Shown here: positions 37,262 through 48,998 of the stretch, one piece after another
Layout of the letters: the number at the start of each line of letters is the position of its first letter
How positions within the stretch are numbered: position 1 is the first letter of the stretch
Source of the DNA: Epiperipatus broadwayi
Taxonomy: Eukaryota; Onychophora; Udeonychophora; Euonychophora; Peripatidae
Direction of reading: 5' to 3'
DNA length: 64,000 nt
Assembly: GCA_028023455.1 (NCBI GenBank)
Contig: JAQFVV010006629.1
Location: forward strand, 62,001 to 126,000
Notes under the pieces: generated by a model
Told to the model about the DNA's origin: nothing
Database searches by the model: none
Seen by the model: the letters and a program-made list of their open reading frames with translations, nothing else
Translations under genes and position numbers: made by a program

Positions 37262-37808
37262 TGATTACTGTCCTGGTTCCTTGGTCATGTTTCCTACGGC
37301 GTTCGTGGCTTGATCCGACCGTCGATAGGTATTTGTCCAGACAAGGAAAATGGAAATAAGTAGCATGCTTTTACGGAAAGTCCTACAGACACGGCACAGA
37401 GTTCAGATGACTATTGAGTGGATACTATGGCATTTTGATGGTATTTAGGAACCTCGGCGATAGGCAAAGCTTTTTGCCTAGCCAAGCATAGTAGAATCCA
37501 TCAAATTCATATGACTTTTAGCTTGTAGCATGTTCAAACTTCTCCGTGATTTTGAAGACGATAGTTGTATAACTTTTTGGAATAAAATCTCAACAAGCAA
37601 AAGCAAAATCTGCAAGAGTTCTCCCAAGAGAAATCTGAATGAAATCTCAAAAGGGAAATCTGAATGCCCTTTCCAAAAGGAAAATCTGAATGCCAAGTCT
37701 TTTATTCACTCTCCTATTTATACGTTTTTTTGTAAGCTACCCTCTATTGTTTGTATGATCTTAGATCTTGATAAGCCCACCCACACTCCTTTGTTTCAAG
37801 GTAACACT
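37262..37808 (-). repeat. Possible solo LTR (weak)
   Basis: On the minus strand the segment begins TGTTACCTTGAAACAAAGG and ends AACCAGGACAGTAATCA, so it has TG...CA borders. It has TATAAATA (37715-37722) followed closely by AATAAA (37701-37706), a promoter and polyadenylation pairing typical of LTRs. Three AAATCTGAATG words lie just downstream (37629-37696). No target duplication, primer-binding site, polypurine tract or gag/pol sequence is visible beside it, so this is a suggestion only. Confidence 0.25.
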
Positions 37809-38419
37809 TTCTAAAAATAACTTTTACTTTTTTCTTCTAAATTTCTTTCTTTAAAGTTTGAATTTTATTAATTAAAAAAGAAAGAGAAAGCCATCTTTAA
37901 TTTGCCTTGAATCGGCTAACTAATTACAAGCATACATTCTTTTAGAAAATGTTGGCGGGCTTATCTCAAAATAAATCATTCGCCATATTTTAACAATATT
38001 TTAACAAAAAAAATATTATTTCTTTTAATAATATAAGCATTTTATTTCAGCAGAATCTTGCATTAATTCATATATATATGCTTGATGTATATATATGTTT
38101 GACTAATAGGTTTTACAAGTAATTTATTAACAGAAATTTAATCTTTGAATGGAATTTATTTAACACGAAATATTTAAATGCAAATACAAATTATATAAAT
38201 GTAATTAATTTTAGCTTTAATGCAAAACCCTGCTGATATTGGACTATAAACTTAATTCAGGTCTATAATACTAACTAAGTTTATAGAAGGCTGTGAAGCA
38301 TGGATCGGACTTCAGATCCATTGCTTCAGTATAGACCCAGTTTATTGTCATATTCTGAAGAAAATATTTATAAAAATGCAATAGCAACAATTAGATTACA
38401 TAATTATAATAAATATAGG

Positions 38420-38514
38420 AGATTTGAACTCAGACTTTCAAGCAATCATACTATTGATACCCTTGACTACACACACACATGTAGAAAAGATAAATAATCA
38501 CCAATATATGTATT
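38420..38514 (-). repeat. Dispersed repeat copy C (partial, reversed)
   Basis: Reverse-complement match to the repeat copies at 26758 and 30385: GATTTGAACTCAGACTTTCAAG mirrors their CTTGAAAATCTGAGTTCAAATC, and ACATGTAGAAAAGATAAATA with ATCACCAATA follows in the same order. Shows the repeat is dispersed, not just locally duplicated. Confidence 0.6.
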
Positions 38515-38526
38515 GCAGAGATTGTA

Positions 38527-39130
38527 CCAATAGTTCAAACAAGCTCTTAATTGATAAGTGCTGTAAGAGAAAATATTCAAAATCTCTATTTGAAATATTC
38601 TTATCCCCAGACCAATTGGTTTCGAGCTTATGGCTCAGCTAGAATACTCAGACACTAGATCTAAAATATCATACTCAAAACCCAGCACTTATTTCATACG
38701 TAATATTTAAGTAAAAACTCTGAAGTTTTCGGACATGAAAATGTTTTTTATTTCAGCTATTTAACTTAAATAGATATGGGACTGAACCAAATTCAGATCT
38801 ACCATATATTAATAGCCTCAGCATAGCCAAAGCCATAAAAGTAAAATTATAATTATCAATAAAGCAAATTATATATAACGTGACATTGCTTTTATAAGCT
38901 TTTTTTTTTACAAAAACTTACCAGTAGCTCAAACAAGCTTTTAATTGATAAATGCAGTAAGAGAAAATATTTAAAATCTCTACCCGAAATACTATATCCC
39001 CATTCCAATTGGTTTTAATTGGTTCACCTCAGTGAGGAGCTAGAATATTCAGACACTAGATCTAAAATATCAACTCAAAATCCAACACTTATTTTATATG
39101 TAATATTTACGTAGAAACTCTGCAATCTTC
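38527..39130 (+). repeat. Direct repeat pair, about 200-bp units
   Basis: 38527-38730 and 38929-39130 are diverged direct copies about 402 bp apart. Both start AGTTCAAACAAGCT/AGCTCAAACAAGCT, then TTAATTGATAA, GTAAGAGAAAATATT, CAGACACTAGATCTAAAATA and end near AAACTCTG. The spacer between them (about 38731-38928) is unrelated. Not coding. Confidence 0.75.
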
Positions 39131-42100
39131 ATGACTAAAGGATGAGTCCTTGATACTTATGAAGACCTGATTGCAATGACTTAAGTTTCTCTGTTCACAA
39201 TTTTGAATTGTATGGATATTAAGTTGAAAAGTAGAAATGATTTATTTCATAGTGTTGACATAAATTGCTTCCTTTGTAGTTTCCAATTGTACCTTTACAA
39301 ATAAGACACAAGGACTTTCATTATTGTCAGTAAAAGCACATTTTTTTTTCCTATTCTTTCTGAAAGCTTCTATTTTTTTTGTTCATATTTTAGTTTTTTG
39401 ATAGTTTCTGAGGTCATGTTAACCAAAAATTTTTAAGTACATTTATTTCTAAAGTCTGAAATTCAAACAAACAAAATAAATAAATAATTAATTAATTAAA
39501 ATAAAAATGTCTTAATATTAATTCTTGTTTTAATAAATTCTTAAATAGTGCAATAAATTGTTGAAAAAACAAGGTTTCATAAAATAAAATAAGAATAAAA
39601 ACAATTTAGAATAATTTTTGGACTATATTTATTTTTGGTTGATATTTTTCTGATAATTCTTAAACATCTGTTTTAGTATTATTTACCACCAAAAATAGAA
39701 ACAACATAACCAAAATCAAGTAAATGCTTTCCAGTTTTATTTTCAATAGTTTTTTTTATATAATTGTTTAAAAAAAACATGACGCTTAAGTGCACTATTT
39801 ATAAACAATTAAAATAATTTTCTTAATCTGTATACATGTCTATATAAAGCTTGTGGCCTCCCATGAAAAAATTACACATAAACAAGTTTAAGTTGTTTAA
39901 TAAATAATCAAAATTACACCAAATTCACAACTCAAACAGACTAGCCAAAAAATAAACTTTAAAACACAACTGTTTTACTGCTACAAGTGTAAAGAACTAT
40001 AATATAACAACATATTTAAAGTAAATATTACCCACAATTCTACTTACCTTCCATACATCCTTAATATTAAAAGAACTTATAAATAAGTTAATTGCTTCAG
40101 AATTATAAATTTTTATTAATAAAGATTTTTTAATTTTTTTTATTTCATTTCTCTCAAAGAGGACAACCTTAGCTTCATCAAAATTAATAGTGTGACCTGT
40201 ATCTTTTCAATTAAGTGTGATGTAAGTGGAATATTAAGGGTGATGTAAGTGGAATATTAAGGGTGATGTAAGTGGAATTGTGGGTAATGCTTAGTTTAAA
40301 TATGTTATTTTGTAGTTCTTTACATCTGAGAAGTCTGCTTGTAGCAGCAAAACCATTGATTGTTTTAAGAGTTTATTTTTTTTGGCAAGTCTGGATGAGT
40401 TGTGAATTTGGAGTAATTCTGATATATATATTGCATATTACATGCTTATTGACATTAATCTTGCAAGCTGTAGTAAAAAAAAAACAAAATCTAAAGCCAA
40501 ACATTTTGAATCCATGTATAAATAAATAAAACTTTTCTTAATTTAAAATTGAAAGACTTCTTTCTATCAGCTTGTTTGACTTAATTACTAATGTATATGC
40601 AACTAAAATATGCTTTAAAATAATCTTTAATTATAATAACTGCTTTTCTTCTCAATTTTAGTATCCACTTATATTACTATCCACAAGTTTTATTAGCTTT
40701 ATCAAGTACATTAATAAGCTTGAAGTGTTAATTTGAGATAATCCTTGTGTTATTTATAAAAACAACAGAATCTTTTTTTTTAATCTTGAAAATTTTGCTC
40801 AAAAATTTTCATTTTTCTCCAACTTTTTATTTATATTGATAATTTCACTTATGCAAGTATGTGCACACACACACCTACAATATATATAATATTCCTGATT
40901 ATCACTGCATTTTACTATTTATAGCAAATGCAAGTTCCTTAATTAACTTGCAAAAATTATACTTTGCTTGACGTATGTACACTATTTAGTTCACTTACTT
41001 GAGTCAATTTTTTTATAATAAAATTTGTAAAAATAAATTTTCTTATTTGTCTAAATATAAGACTAAAACTCATAATCACTTTTAAAATATAAATTCTTAG
41101 ACCTGGATCTGTTTATAAAGGTGAAATTATTTCTATTATTGCTAGTTTTGAATTGATCTGTATTTAATTCTATTTTTAAGAATTCTTATGAGCTCAATAG
41201 AACAATTAATTAAATTATTTTTCCAGATTGTACACTAGCATTACTTGTTATTGATATAAAAGAACAAATAAATATAATCATACTAAATGATATCAAGTAA
41301 AAACAGATGGCCATAGCATTCTATTTCTTTAAAATAAGTCATCCCTTATTAAAAATGTAGACCTTTGTCTTGCTATTAAATTATACTGTAAAACTATTTC
41401 TACTAAATTTTTGAATAGCAACAAAATTTTTATCATACTTATACTTTTATGTGCAATTGATTAAGAATCAGGTAACCCTATGGTTAATTTTATCATAATC
41501 CCAAAATAAGTTTATATTGTAATTTTTGAAAATTATGAATTAGATTTCATTTAGTTCAGTAATATTACCATGATTTAACAATATTTTTCTGTCACTATTT
41601 TACAAAAGTGGATTGTTATTGATAAAGCTTAGCACTTATAGAACAATGTGATTGTCTTAACAGCAAAAATTACATTAGCATTTTTATTGTATGATTTCCA
41701 TATTTGTATTATTTAATCATTTTTTACCTTCAAAGTAAGAATAGCAACACAATCTTTTATTGACCAATGCTAGCAGGAAAAAAAATATCCTCAGTTTTCT
41801 TAAAATTTCTGAAGCTGTGGGGAAATTTTTTCAAATTCTAGATTTTAAACTTTGACTAAAGGCATATTGATGGATGCAGCCCTACATTATGAGATCTTTT
41901 CTAATAATATTGCTGTGTATATGACATTCTATTTGATCCTATTTTGTAAATGAACTGGAGCATTTAATAAGTCTCACATGTTGATAAATACAACTATAGT
42001 GAATGGTAATTTATTATTTTGTCATTCTTTTAATATATATTAAATAGTTCGCAGACTAAGGGACTTGAAGAATAAGATCTCTAATTAATACATTGGTGTT

Positions 42101-42580
42101 AATATAGGTTTTGTGCTTCTTATTGTATCGAAATTCATTATCTCATCAGTAATTGCATTATATGCATTTCATTATTTTGTTATCTGTTAAAATAAAATTT
42201 CACCTTTTTTTATTTCCATAAATTTATTATGGAAAGTATACAATTCTATTATGTATTCAGGAATTGGGCAAAATAATGGGACATTATAATATAGAAATTG
42301 AAATCACATTAATGCAATATTTTTTTATGTGTAATAGGAAATCGTGTGCTTAAGCTACATCAGTTGAGAAGAAATGTTGAATCTGTTTGAGTTTAAAAGA
42401 TGTCTGATTGCTAAACTAGATCATTATGGCTTAAAAGTATTGAATATTTTACTTTTTTAAAATTAATTGTTTGAAGGGAGAATGAAATCTTCTAGAATCT
42501 ATTATTTGTGCATACAGAGACAAGGGACCAATGAACAACATCCAAAAATTTTATTACAGAAATCAATACATATCCGAATA
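39131..42580. other. AT-rich stretch, nothing recognised apart from a minisatellite
   Basis: Apart from the 23-bp minisatellite at 40211 I see no gene, RNA or bounded element. The 85-codon frame at 40272-40529 starts in the minisatellite and has no domain. Confidence 0.4.
40211..40279 (+). repeat. Short minisatellite, 23-bp unit, about 3 copies
   Basis: TGATGTAAGTGGAATATTAA plus GGG repeats with starts at 40218, 40241 and 40264; the last copy is partial. Copies are almost identical, implying recent slippage. Confidence 0.85.
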
Positions 42581-42839
42581 CTTTAATACAGTGTTTCCCA
42601 ACCTGTGGTACGCGTACCATTGGTGGTACGCGAATTGCTGGTTGGTGGTACACAAAAAATAATCAATAATGGCGGACAAAAAAAAAAATTAAACCATAAA
42701 AATATAGAAACGTTTTTTCCTATAATTCATAAAAATTATTTTAATTAATAATATTATACAGTAAAGTTGTTTATATGTAGTCGATAACGATTTTTAATGT
42801 TAATGATAAAATTGAAAGTATGATTAAGAAATTAGATTT

Positions 42840-43392
42840 TTGGAAACAGTAATATATATAAGTATCGAAAACAATCAACTGGAAGTATTCGAAACTCTAC
42901 ATATTTTTTTGTTTGAAAATAAGGTTAGTCTGTCTCAAGATATACGAGAAAATATAATAGCACATTTAACAGGATTAAAAACGTCTTTCATGAAATATTT
43001 TCCAAAAGCTGAAAACACAAATGATAATTGGATTTCAAAGCCCTTCTATGCTGAAAATTTAGAAAAAGCTACATCATTATCAAAAAAGGATAAAGAAAAT
43101 TTAATAGAATTATCATGTGACAGAAATTTACAAGTAGAATTCAAACAACACAATCTAATTAATTTTTGGTTAAACATTAAAGAATATGAACAACTTTCTG
43201 AGAAAGCTCTTAAATTATTATTACCGTTTACTAGTACGAATTAATAGGAAGAGCTTTTTCTTCATAATTTTTTAAAAAAATAAGTATCGAAACAGATTGA
43301 ATGCAGCTATAGACTTAAGGATATACCTCGCATCTTTTGAACCAAATTTCAAAAAATTATTTTGTTCGAAACAAGCACAAAGATCTCATTAA
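42840..43392 (+). pseudogene. hAT transposase, C-terminal relic
   Basis: A 134-codon frame (to 43244) resembles the C-terminal half of ZBED5/SCAND3-like hAT transposases: LKTSFMKYFPKAE, then FEWISKPF-like NDNWISKPF and QVEFKQHNLINFW, ending LLLPFTST, the lead-in to the dimerisation region. After a stop and frameshift between 43245 and 43290, another frame continues KYRNRLNAAIDLRI, SFEPNFKKLF and CSKQAQRSH, then TAA at 43390, the classic end of the family's dimerisation domain. The BED zinc finger and most of the RNase H fold, including the first catalytic residues, are absent. It is therefore a deletion derivative, unable to make active enzyme. Confidence 0.85.
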
Positions 43393-43699
43393 ATTTATTT
43401 TATAAACATATTTGATTATGAAAGAAAATATATTAATTGGTTTTTTATAATTTTGTGTTTTTATTAAAACCATTTATTAGCTAGTAAACGAAATATGACA
43501 AAATAGTAGATAAATAATGAGTTGGATCAAGGCAAATCAATCTAAATTATTTAATTTGAAAGAATGTATCAGAAAAGGATCATACCCAGAAATTAGACTC
43601 TCATTAATTTTTGATCATCTATTGTGGATTACTAGATGTAAGCTAGTATTTAATCATCAAAATTTTAATCCTATTAACTTTATGCTGAACAATATAAAG

Positions 43700-45060
43700 G
43701 GTTGTTAGCTATTCATATTTATTGATAAATTTTACCATATTTCATATTATTTAATAGTGAACTATAAAAACACAACTCCGAAAATATATATAACCGAGGC
43801 CACACCTCTACAATATTACGACCCAACATATCGAACACCATCCGGAGTCCCAAATGATGAGAGAGAGAAAGGAAAAAAAGAAAGAAATCTTCTCCCCAGA
43901 AAGAGAGAAAAGATCCATCGAGGGAAACCTCAACTACACGATGACCTGCCCCACAGCCAGAAGGTCTCAAGGAAGATCAATACCAATCCGTTATCTCCAA
44001 GAAGGATGCTCGAAGAAATGACCAAACATCCGTAAGACCATCCCCATCTTTAATATTGAGAACGGAACTTTACAATTCCTATTGAATTCTAACCACACAA
44101 TCCAGGTACGATTGGCATCCATTAACTTTAATAATTTAATTTTCTATGATTAAACCTGTTTTAAAAATATACCAACTACAAATCCGACAGTATAACAACA
44201 ATATTAATGTGTTTTCCATTAAAATCCAAAATAATTTATTTAATCCACATGTATCATCTAACATTCAACACAGTGGAATAATGGGGGATAATGAATTTAA
44301 TATTTTCTTTTGTGTAATAAATTGTTACATTAAAAATATCTTTAAATTTTTCTTCCTTATTAAGATGCAACAGTTCATATACAAATCAAATAAAAATCTA
44401 TACCTCGAAGACCAGCTAAAACTTAGATAGGGACACGCCTCCTCCGAAACTATCGAGAACTTCATTCTCAGGGAAACTAATCAAAGTTTTTTAATCAGTT
44501 AGTACAAACAACAGTGATTACGATATTATCCACTCCCAGTGGACACCCCCCCCCCACTACCCCCCCCCCCCCCCCCCCCCCCACCCCCCAGGAAAAAGAA
44601 CCCCACCCTCCCCCCCCCCTTCTTTCTCATAAAAGGAAAAACGGCAGCAAGCATATATTGATTCTGTAGCGGGGTGGGTTTTGTAATTAAATACATCACC
44701 CAATTCTTTAATTTATTTTTGCAAATTGGATAGGGGTTGGGAGGAAACACCCCCCCCCACCCCAAAACCCCGCAAAACACGAAGGAAAAAAAAAAAAAAT
44801 AATGTGTTTAAAAGGGCAAATCTAAGGTAAAAAAAAGGCAAACCTATGAAATTATTAATACAACCCCTCAAGGGGCAAAGCGGTTCGTTATAATAAAGAA
44901 AACAAGAACAAGAGATAGCCTGATAATCCCTGAGGTTATTTTTACCATGACTTGGGACATGCTGGATTTATCCTCTCCATGGCCCAACCAATAGCAAGAT
45001 GCTCCGAAAAAGAAAAAACAGACTCAAGTTCGGGAAAACCAAATGAAGGAATGAGAAAAC
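43700..45060. other. Foreign-looking internal segment of the hAT element
   Basis: Within the hAT borders the sequence changes from AT-rich transposase relic to a G/A- and C-rich segment (43790-44110), then AT-rich again, then poly-C/CCCCACC tracts (44546-44620 and 44750-44760), then a mixed segment to about 45050. ORFs of 84-94 codons here are compositional artefacts. It may be captured genomic DNA or a nested element; I could not pair internal repeats. Confidence 0.5.
44546..44620. repeat. Poly-C / G-quadruplex-prone tract
   Basis: Runs of up to about 20 C separated by single A or AC, so the minus strand carries several G runs, the pattern for G-quadruplex formation. In an AT-rich genome this is exceptional. 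The length may be unreliable in the assembly. Confidence 0.8.
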
Positions 45061-45610
45061 ACTTTGAACAAAATATGTACCAAACAACCTTTAATGTAAT
45101 AATGTAATCTTTAATAAATTATTTTGGAAAAAATATGAAACTTTGAACAAACACATAAATATAAATATGTTACAGTGCGTTTATAATTTCAGTGAGTTTA
45201 TAATCTGGCATGACGTTTAGGCAAGTTTCAATGTAATTTGTCTCATTATGAGATGTGAATACATACATGGTCACCCTATAATATTTATAATGCAAATAAA
45301 ATAACACACTCGCAATAACAAATTTCACGAAATACAATCATTTTTATGAAGTGATACAATTTAGCGCAATGTATTACCAAGTGGTACGCGAGCCAAAAAA
45401 GGTTGGGAAACACTGCTTTAATATATAAATAATTCATTGTCTTTTATATATAGAATATTTACAACTTAGCTGCCATTCTAAACCCATTGAATTTTGGTTT
45501 GAATGCTGTTATTGGAAACAATGGTTATAGAAGTGGACATTGAATATGATTGGTAATTTACCATTTGGGCAAATCAACATCTATACTTTTATCAACTATT
45601 GAAAGAATTT

Positions 45611-45720
45611 ATGTATGATGATAACTAAAAAAATACTCAGTACAGTGCTTTCAATTTTGAAACATGTATGATGATAACTAAAAAAATACTCAGTACAGTG
45701 CTTTCAATTTTGAAACATGT
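45611..45720 (+). repeat. Perfect tandem duplication, 53-bp unit
   Basis: ATGTATGATGATAACTAAAA begins at 45611 and again at 45664; the two 53-bp copies appear identical through CAGTACAGTGCTTTCAATTT, followed by a four-base start of a third copy. Very recent duplication just outside the hAT right end. Confidence 0.9.
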
Positions 45721-47837
45721 TTTTTTTTTTGTAAATTATGATAACTCTAAAAACCATGTTATTAGTCCTTATAACATTGTGATATCTTTATACCATTGGT
45801 CATTTTTATGGTCAATTTGATAGAAATTTAATGCTTGTAGATTTATAAAAAATTTACTTGGTATATTCATTATATGTAATCTGATATAGTATGGACAAAG
45901 AAAGTATGAAATTGTATTCTTTTAATTCATTTCTTTGCATGATGCATCACAGTTTTTGATTATACTGTTTCATTGTCATTTTCTAAAATAATATTTCAAT
46001 TCGTAGCATTTACACAGTCAAATATTTGCTTAAACAATATGAAATTGATGTTATTCATTTTTCATGGCCTCTCTAATTATTTGATTTAGACATTATTGAG
46101 TCTTTGTAAAGAATATTTGAACAGTGAAAGAATTGTGCCCTCCCTGACATCCCAGGTAAATTGAAACTTTTATTTAAGGAAGAATGGTTTAATGTTTAGT
46201 TATATACTATTTATTTATAATGTAATTTCATTCTACATAGTTTACAAAAAGTTCTTAACATAATTAGAAAATTCTATTATATATGAATAAAGATATCACA
46301 GCTGTTGCTAGATTTTTGTTCAATTCCTGTCTTTGTTTTATATGTCTGTTTTTATATACATACTTTTGACTATATTGCCCAAAGATTAAATATTTAATTT
46401 CCTGCTTTCTACTTAATTATTTGAAATATTAATAGCAGATAAAGAAAAAGAAGTTGCATATTCATACAAACATATAATTTTCTACTGCCTAGTTTCTATG
46501 TTTTTGTACGTTTTTAAACACAAATGATGATTATATTGATGCTTGTATTACAATTTTATTCAATAGATTAATATTATTAAATTAAAGAAAAATACAAGAA
46601 TGAATTAATCTATGAAGTCAATGTTACTAGTTAAAAATTTAAATTATTGTAAAACTTTTTTTTTTTTAAACAAATGATATTAGTATTAACTACAAGTAGT
46701 AATAAAATGAATGCATTTTCAAGAAATTTAATACAAAAAAAAGTGAATTAAAATTTTTTAGGCACTAGAATAAATTATTTTAAGGAATTGGTAAACAATG
46801 GAAAATCACGTATTATCGATTGATCATAATATACTTTCCCAGTCAAGTAAAATTTAGTTATTACTAATAACTATTGTGCTATTAAAATAATGTTTTAAAT
46901 GATAATTGGCAGTTGTGAAATAAAAATATTATTGACACAGTATGAAAAATAAATTGAGTCTGTAGTTGGTGAACTTGTGTATGTAACAGTTATTTTTAAC
47001 TCTGGAGTAGGTATTGATCCATTATGCATCACACCATCAAGTGATCTGAATTATCATGGGCTATGTAATTTCTATCAACCATAAATCATTTCCTTGTGTG
47101 TGTCTGTTTTCAATTCCTTTACAAAATTTTGTACATGTAAATAAATTAAGATGAAAAGAAATAGTAGTAAAAGAAAATTGCATCTTTCCAAAGTTTGAAA
47201 CATTCATTGTCACCATTTATCGAAGACTCTTCTCACCACTCTATAGTCTTAAGTATATTTTGTCATCATCATAGTGCACATTATGAACCTTCTCCAATCA
47301 GTATATAATATGAACTTCATATTGATTATATCTTGCTTGAATTTATCCTTACTCTTGAATGTTTTTGTAAATTCATATGAAACCATTATCTTATTTAAAC
47401 TTTTATTAACATGCAATAAAATATTATAATAAATAATAGTCAAACAAATGAAAATTATTGGCATTGCAAACTTTTTTCCCTTCATTATTCTAAGATATAA
47501 ATAATAACTAATATTAATGGAATGATTAGTTAATATAAAACCTTTTGTTTGCACTGCTCTGTAATTATCAGATTTGATAGTCTTAATATTAAAGAAATGT
47601 AATTACTCTCTGATTGAATTCATATTGATATATTCACAGAATTTATTTTTAAAAAGAAAATTTTGTAAGTTAATGCATCTTTTTGACTTATATTTATGTT
47701 CAATGTGTGAATATATTTGTATTATGCCTATATTTCCACATATACACATTTTTTATTAAATTTTATAAATAAGCACTTATTAAAATGAAATTATATAATG
47801 CATTCTGAGTATGATTTAATTTGCAAAGTGCCAAGCT

Positions 47838-47868
<31 letters not shown>

Positions 47869-48895
47869 TATTTAAGTACTTTATTAATGATTTTATATGA
47901 CAAATATCACTAATTTTTGTAAAAAAGGATTATGATTTATTTGATAATAATGTTTCTAAATACATATTTTAATAAAACATTGTTTGAGTCATATACTTGA
48001 TATAACCTGTCATAATTTAAAATATCAAGGTTGCAGATATTTATATAGGTAGGTTTGTGAAGTTTATCTCTTTTTCTTCATAAAATCATTCATATGAAGT
48101 TACTGACTTAATATGTAACTACTTTGGTATTTTATTTCTTTGTTTACTGATTAATGTAGAATTACATAATATGTGTATATATTTAAAAGTATTTTATGCT
48201 GCATTCACAGTTCTAATATTATAATATATGCATACTTATTATAATTATTTTTTATCATAAAAGCTGTCTAAACACATTGACATTTGATTATTTGATTTTG
48301 ATAATCCTGGTATATATATATTCCTTAATATTCAGTAACTCAATCTGTAATATTATAGTTTCATAATTTCTAGTATATTAGATTAAGCAAACTATCTTAT
48401 TTTCATCTTCTAATTAATACATTGGCTGCTCTAATATATGCATGTTTCTTTATAAAATAATATTCTGTGCTAAGCATAATGAATTCATCAATATTTTTAT
48501 CCTTATATGTAATATATTAAAATCTTAAAGCATTTACACATCAGCCTAATTCATATTAATGATAAATGTAGAATTAATAATACTGATAATAAGTAAAGTA
48601 GATTCTATTAGTCAATTTTTATATGCTAATATCTTTTTATTAACACAACACCTATATTCATATAATTTATGCAAAAGTTTAAGTTTGCTAATTGTTATTT
48701 ACTCTGTGCTAAATTTTTTATTTATATTTTTAACTATATATTAAACTGTAATTATCAATATTTATCTTTCTTAATGATATTTTATTTCTCCAGTCAGTAA
48801 AGATTCTAATAACAAATCAATAATATTAAAAATTAGTAAAATATAACTCGAGATGTAAGCTAATTTCAAGTATTACTTCAGTACATGCTATGCTT
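45721..48895. other. AT-rich stretch with an (AAT)n microsatellite
   Basis: An uninterrupted (AAT)n tract lies at about 47840-47869. Otherwise AT-rich sequence without supported exon or element. Frames of 60-101 codons (for example minus strand 47249-47554) are low-complexity. Confidence 0.4.
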
Positions 48896-48998
48896 TGTGT
48901 GATTTAGTGACTTTGGAGCTTAAGATCTACAGGTTGTGCTATCTCTTACTTCTTGTATTCAAACTTCTTGAGCAATAATGCCCATTATTATTATTATT
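48896..48998 (+). mobile_element. SINE fragment related to the 19169 copy
   Basis: Carries GTGATTTAGTGACTTTGGAG, a B-box-like TGTATTCAAAC, and the 3' module ACTTCTTGAGCAATAATGCC that parallels CTGCTGAGCAATAAAGCC of the copy at 19169. It ends in an (ATT)n tail. The A-box is degraded. Confidence 0.45.

Larger units (their letters stand above)
33998..37960. other. CpG-richer block, possibly regulatory or a large insertion
   Basis: Compared with the rest of the window this block is visibly richer in G+C and in CpG (for example around 34190-34270, 34880-35170, 35630-35900, 37270-37460). It has no long ORF and no bounding repeats that I can pair. It contains a TATA box with a first-exon candidate (34785-35130) and, near its right side, a minus-strand TATA/AATAAA pair. 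Two readings: a host promoter or CpG-island-like region, or an old large insertion with non-coding content (LTR element parts). The sequence alone does not decide. Confidence 0.45.
42581..45423 (+). mobile_element. hAT transposon with perfect 8-bp target duplication
   Basis: Terminal inverted repeats CAGTGTTTCCCAACCT (from 42589) and its complement AGGTTGGGAAACACTG (ending 45415) are flanked by a perfect 8-bp duplication, CTTTAATA, at 42581-42588 and 45416-45423. Subterminal GGTACGCG motifs occur twice at the left and once at the right, typical of this hAT group (ZBED5/SCAND3-type transposases). A transposase C-terminal relic lies near the left end (42840-43392). The rest, about 43700-45060, is compositionally different and lacks transposase sequence, including long poly-C tracts. 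The element is 2,827 bp between the duplications. Confidence 0.93.

Noticed and set aside
43757-44035. Plus-strand 92-codon ORF inside the hAT element
   Set aside because: Purine-rich composition explains the K/R/E-rich peptide; no domain and no conserved transposase motif.
44526-44780. Minus-strand 84-codon Gly-rich ORF
   Set aside because: It is a translation of the poly-C tract; no start context, no family.
47249-47554. Minus-strand 101-codon ORF
   Set aside because: Ile/Lys/Tyr-rich low-complexity peptide of the kind expected by chance in AT-rich DNA; no splice borders.
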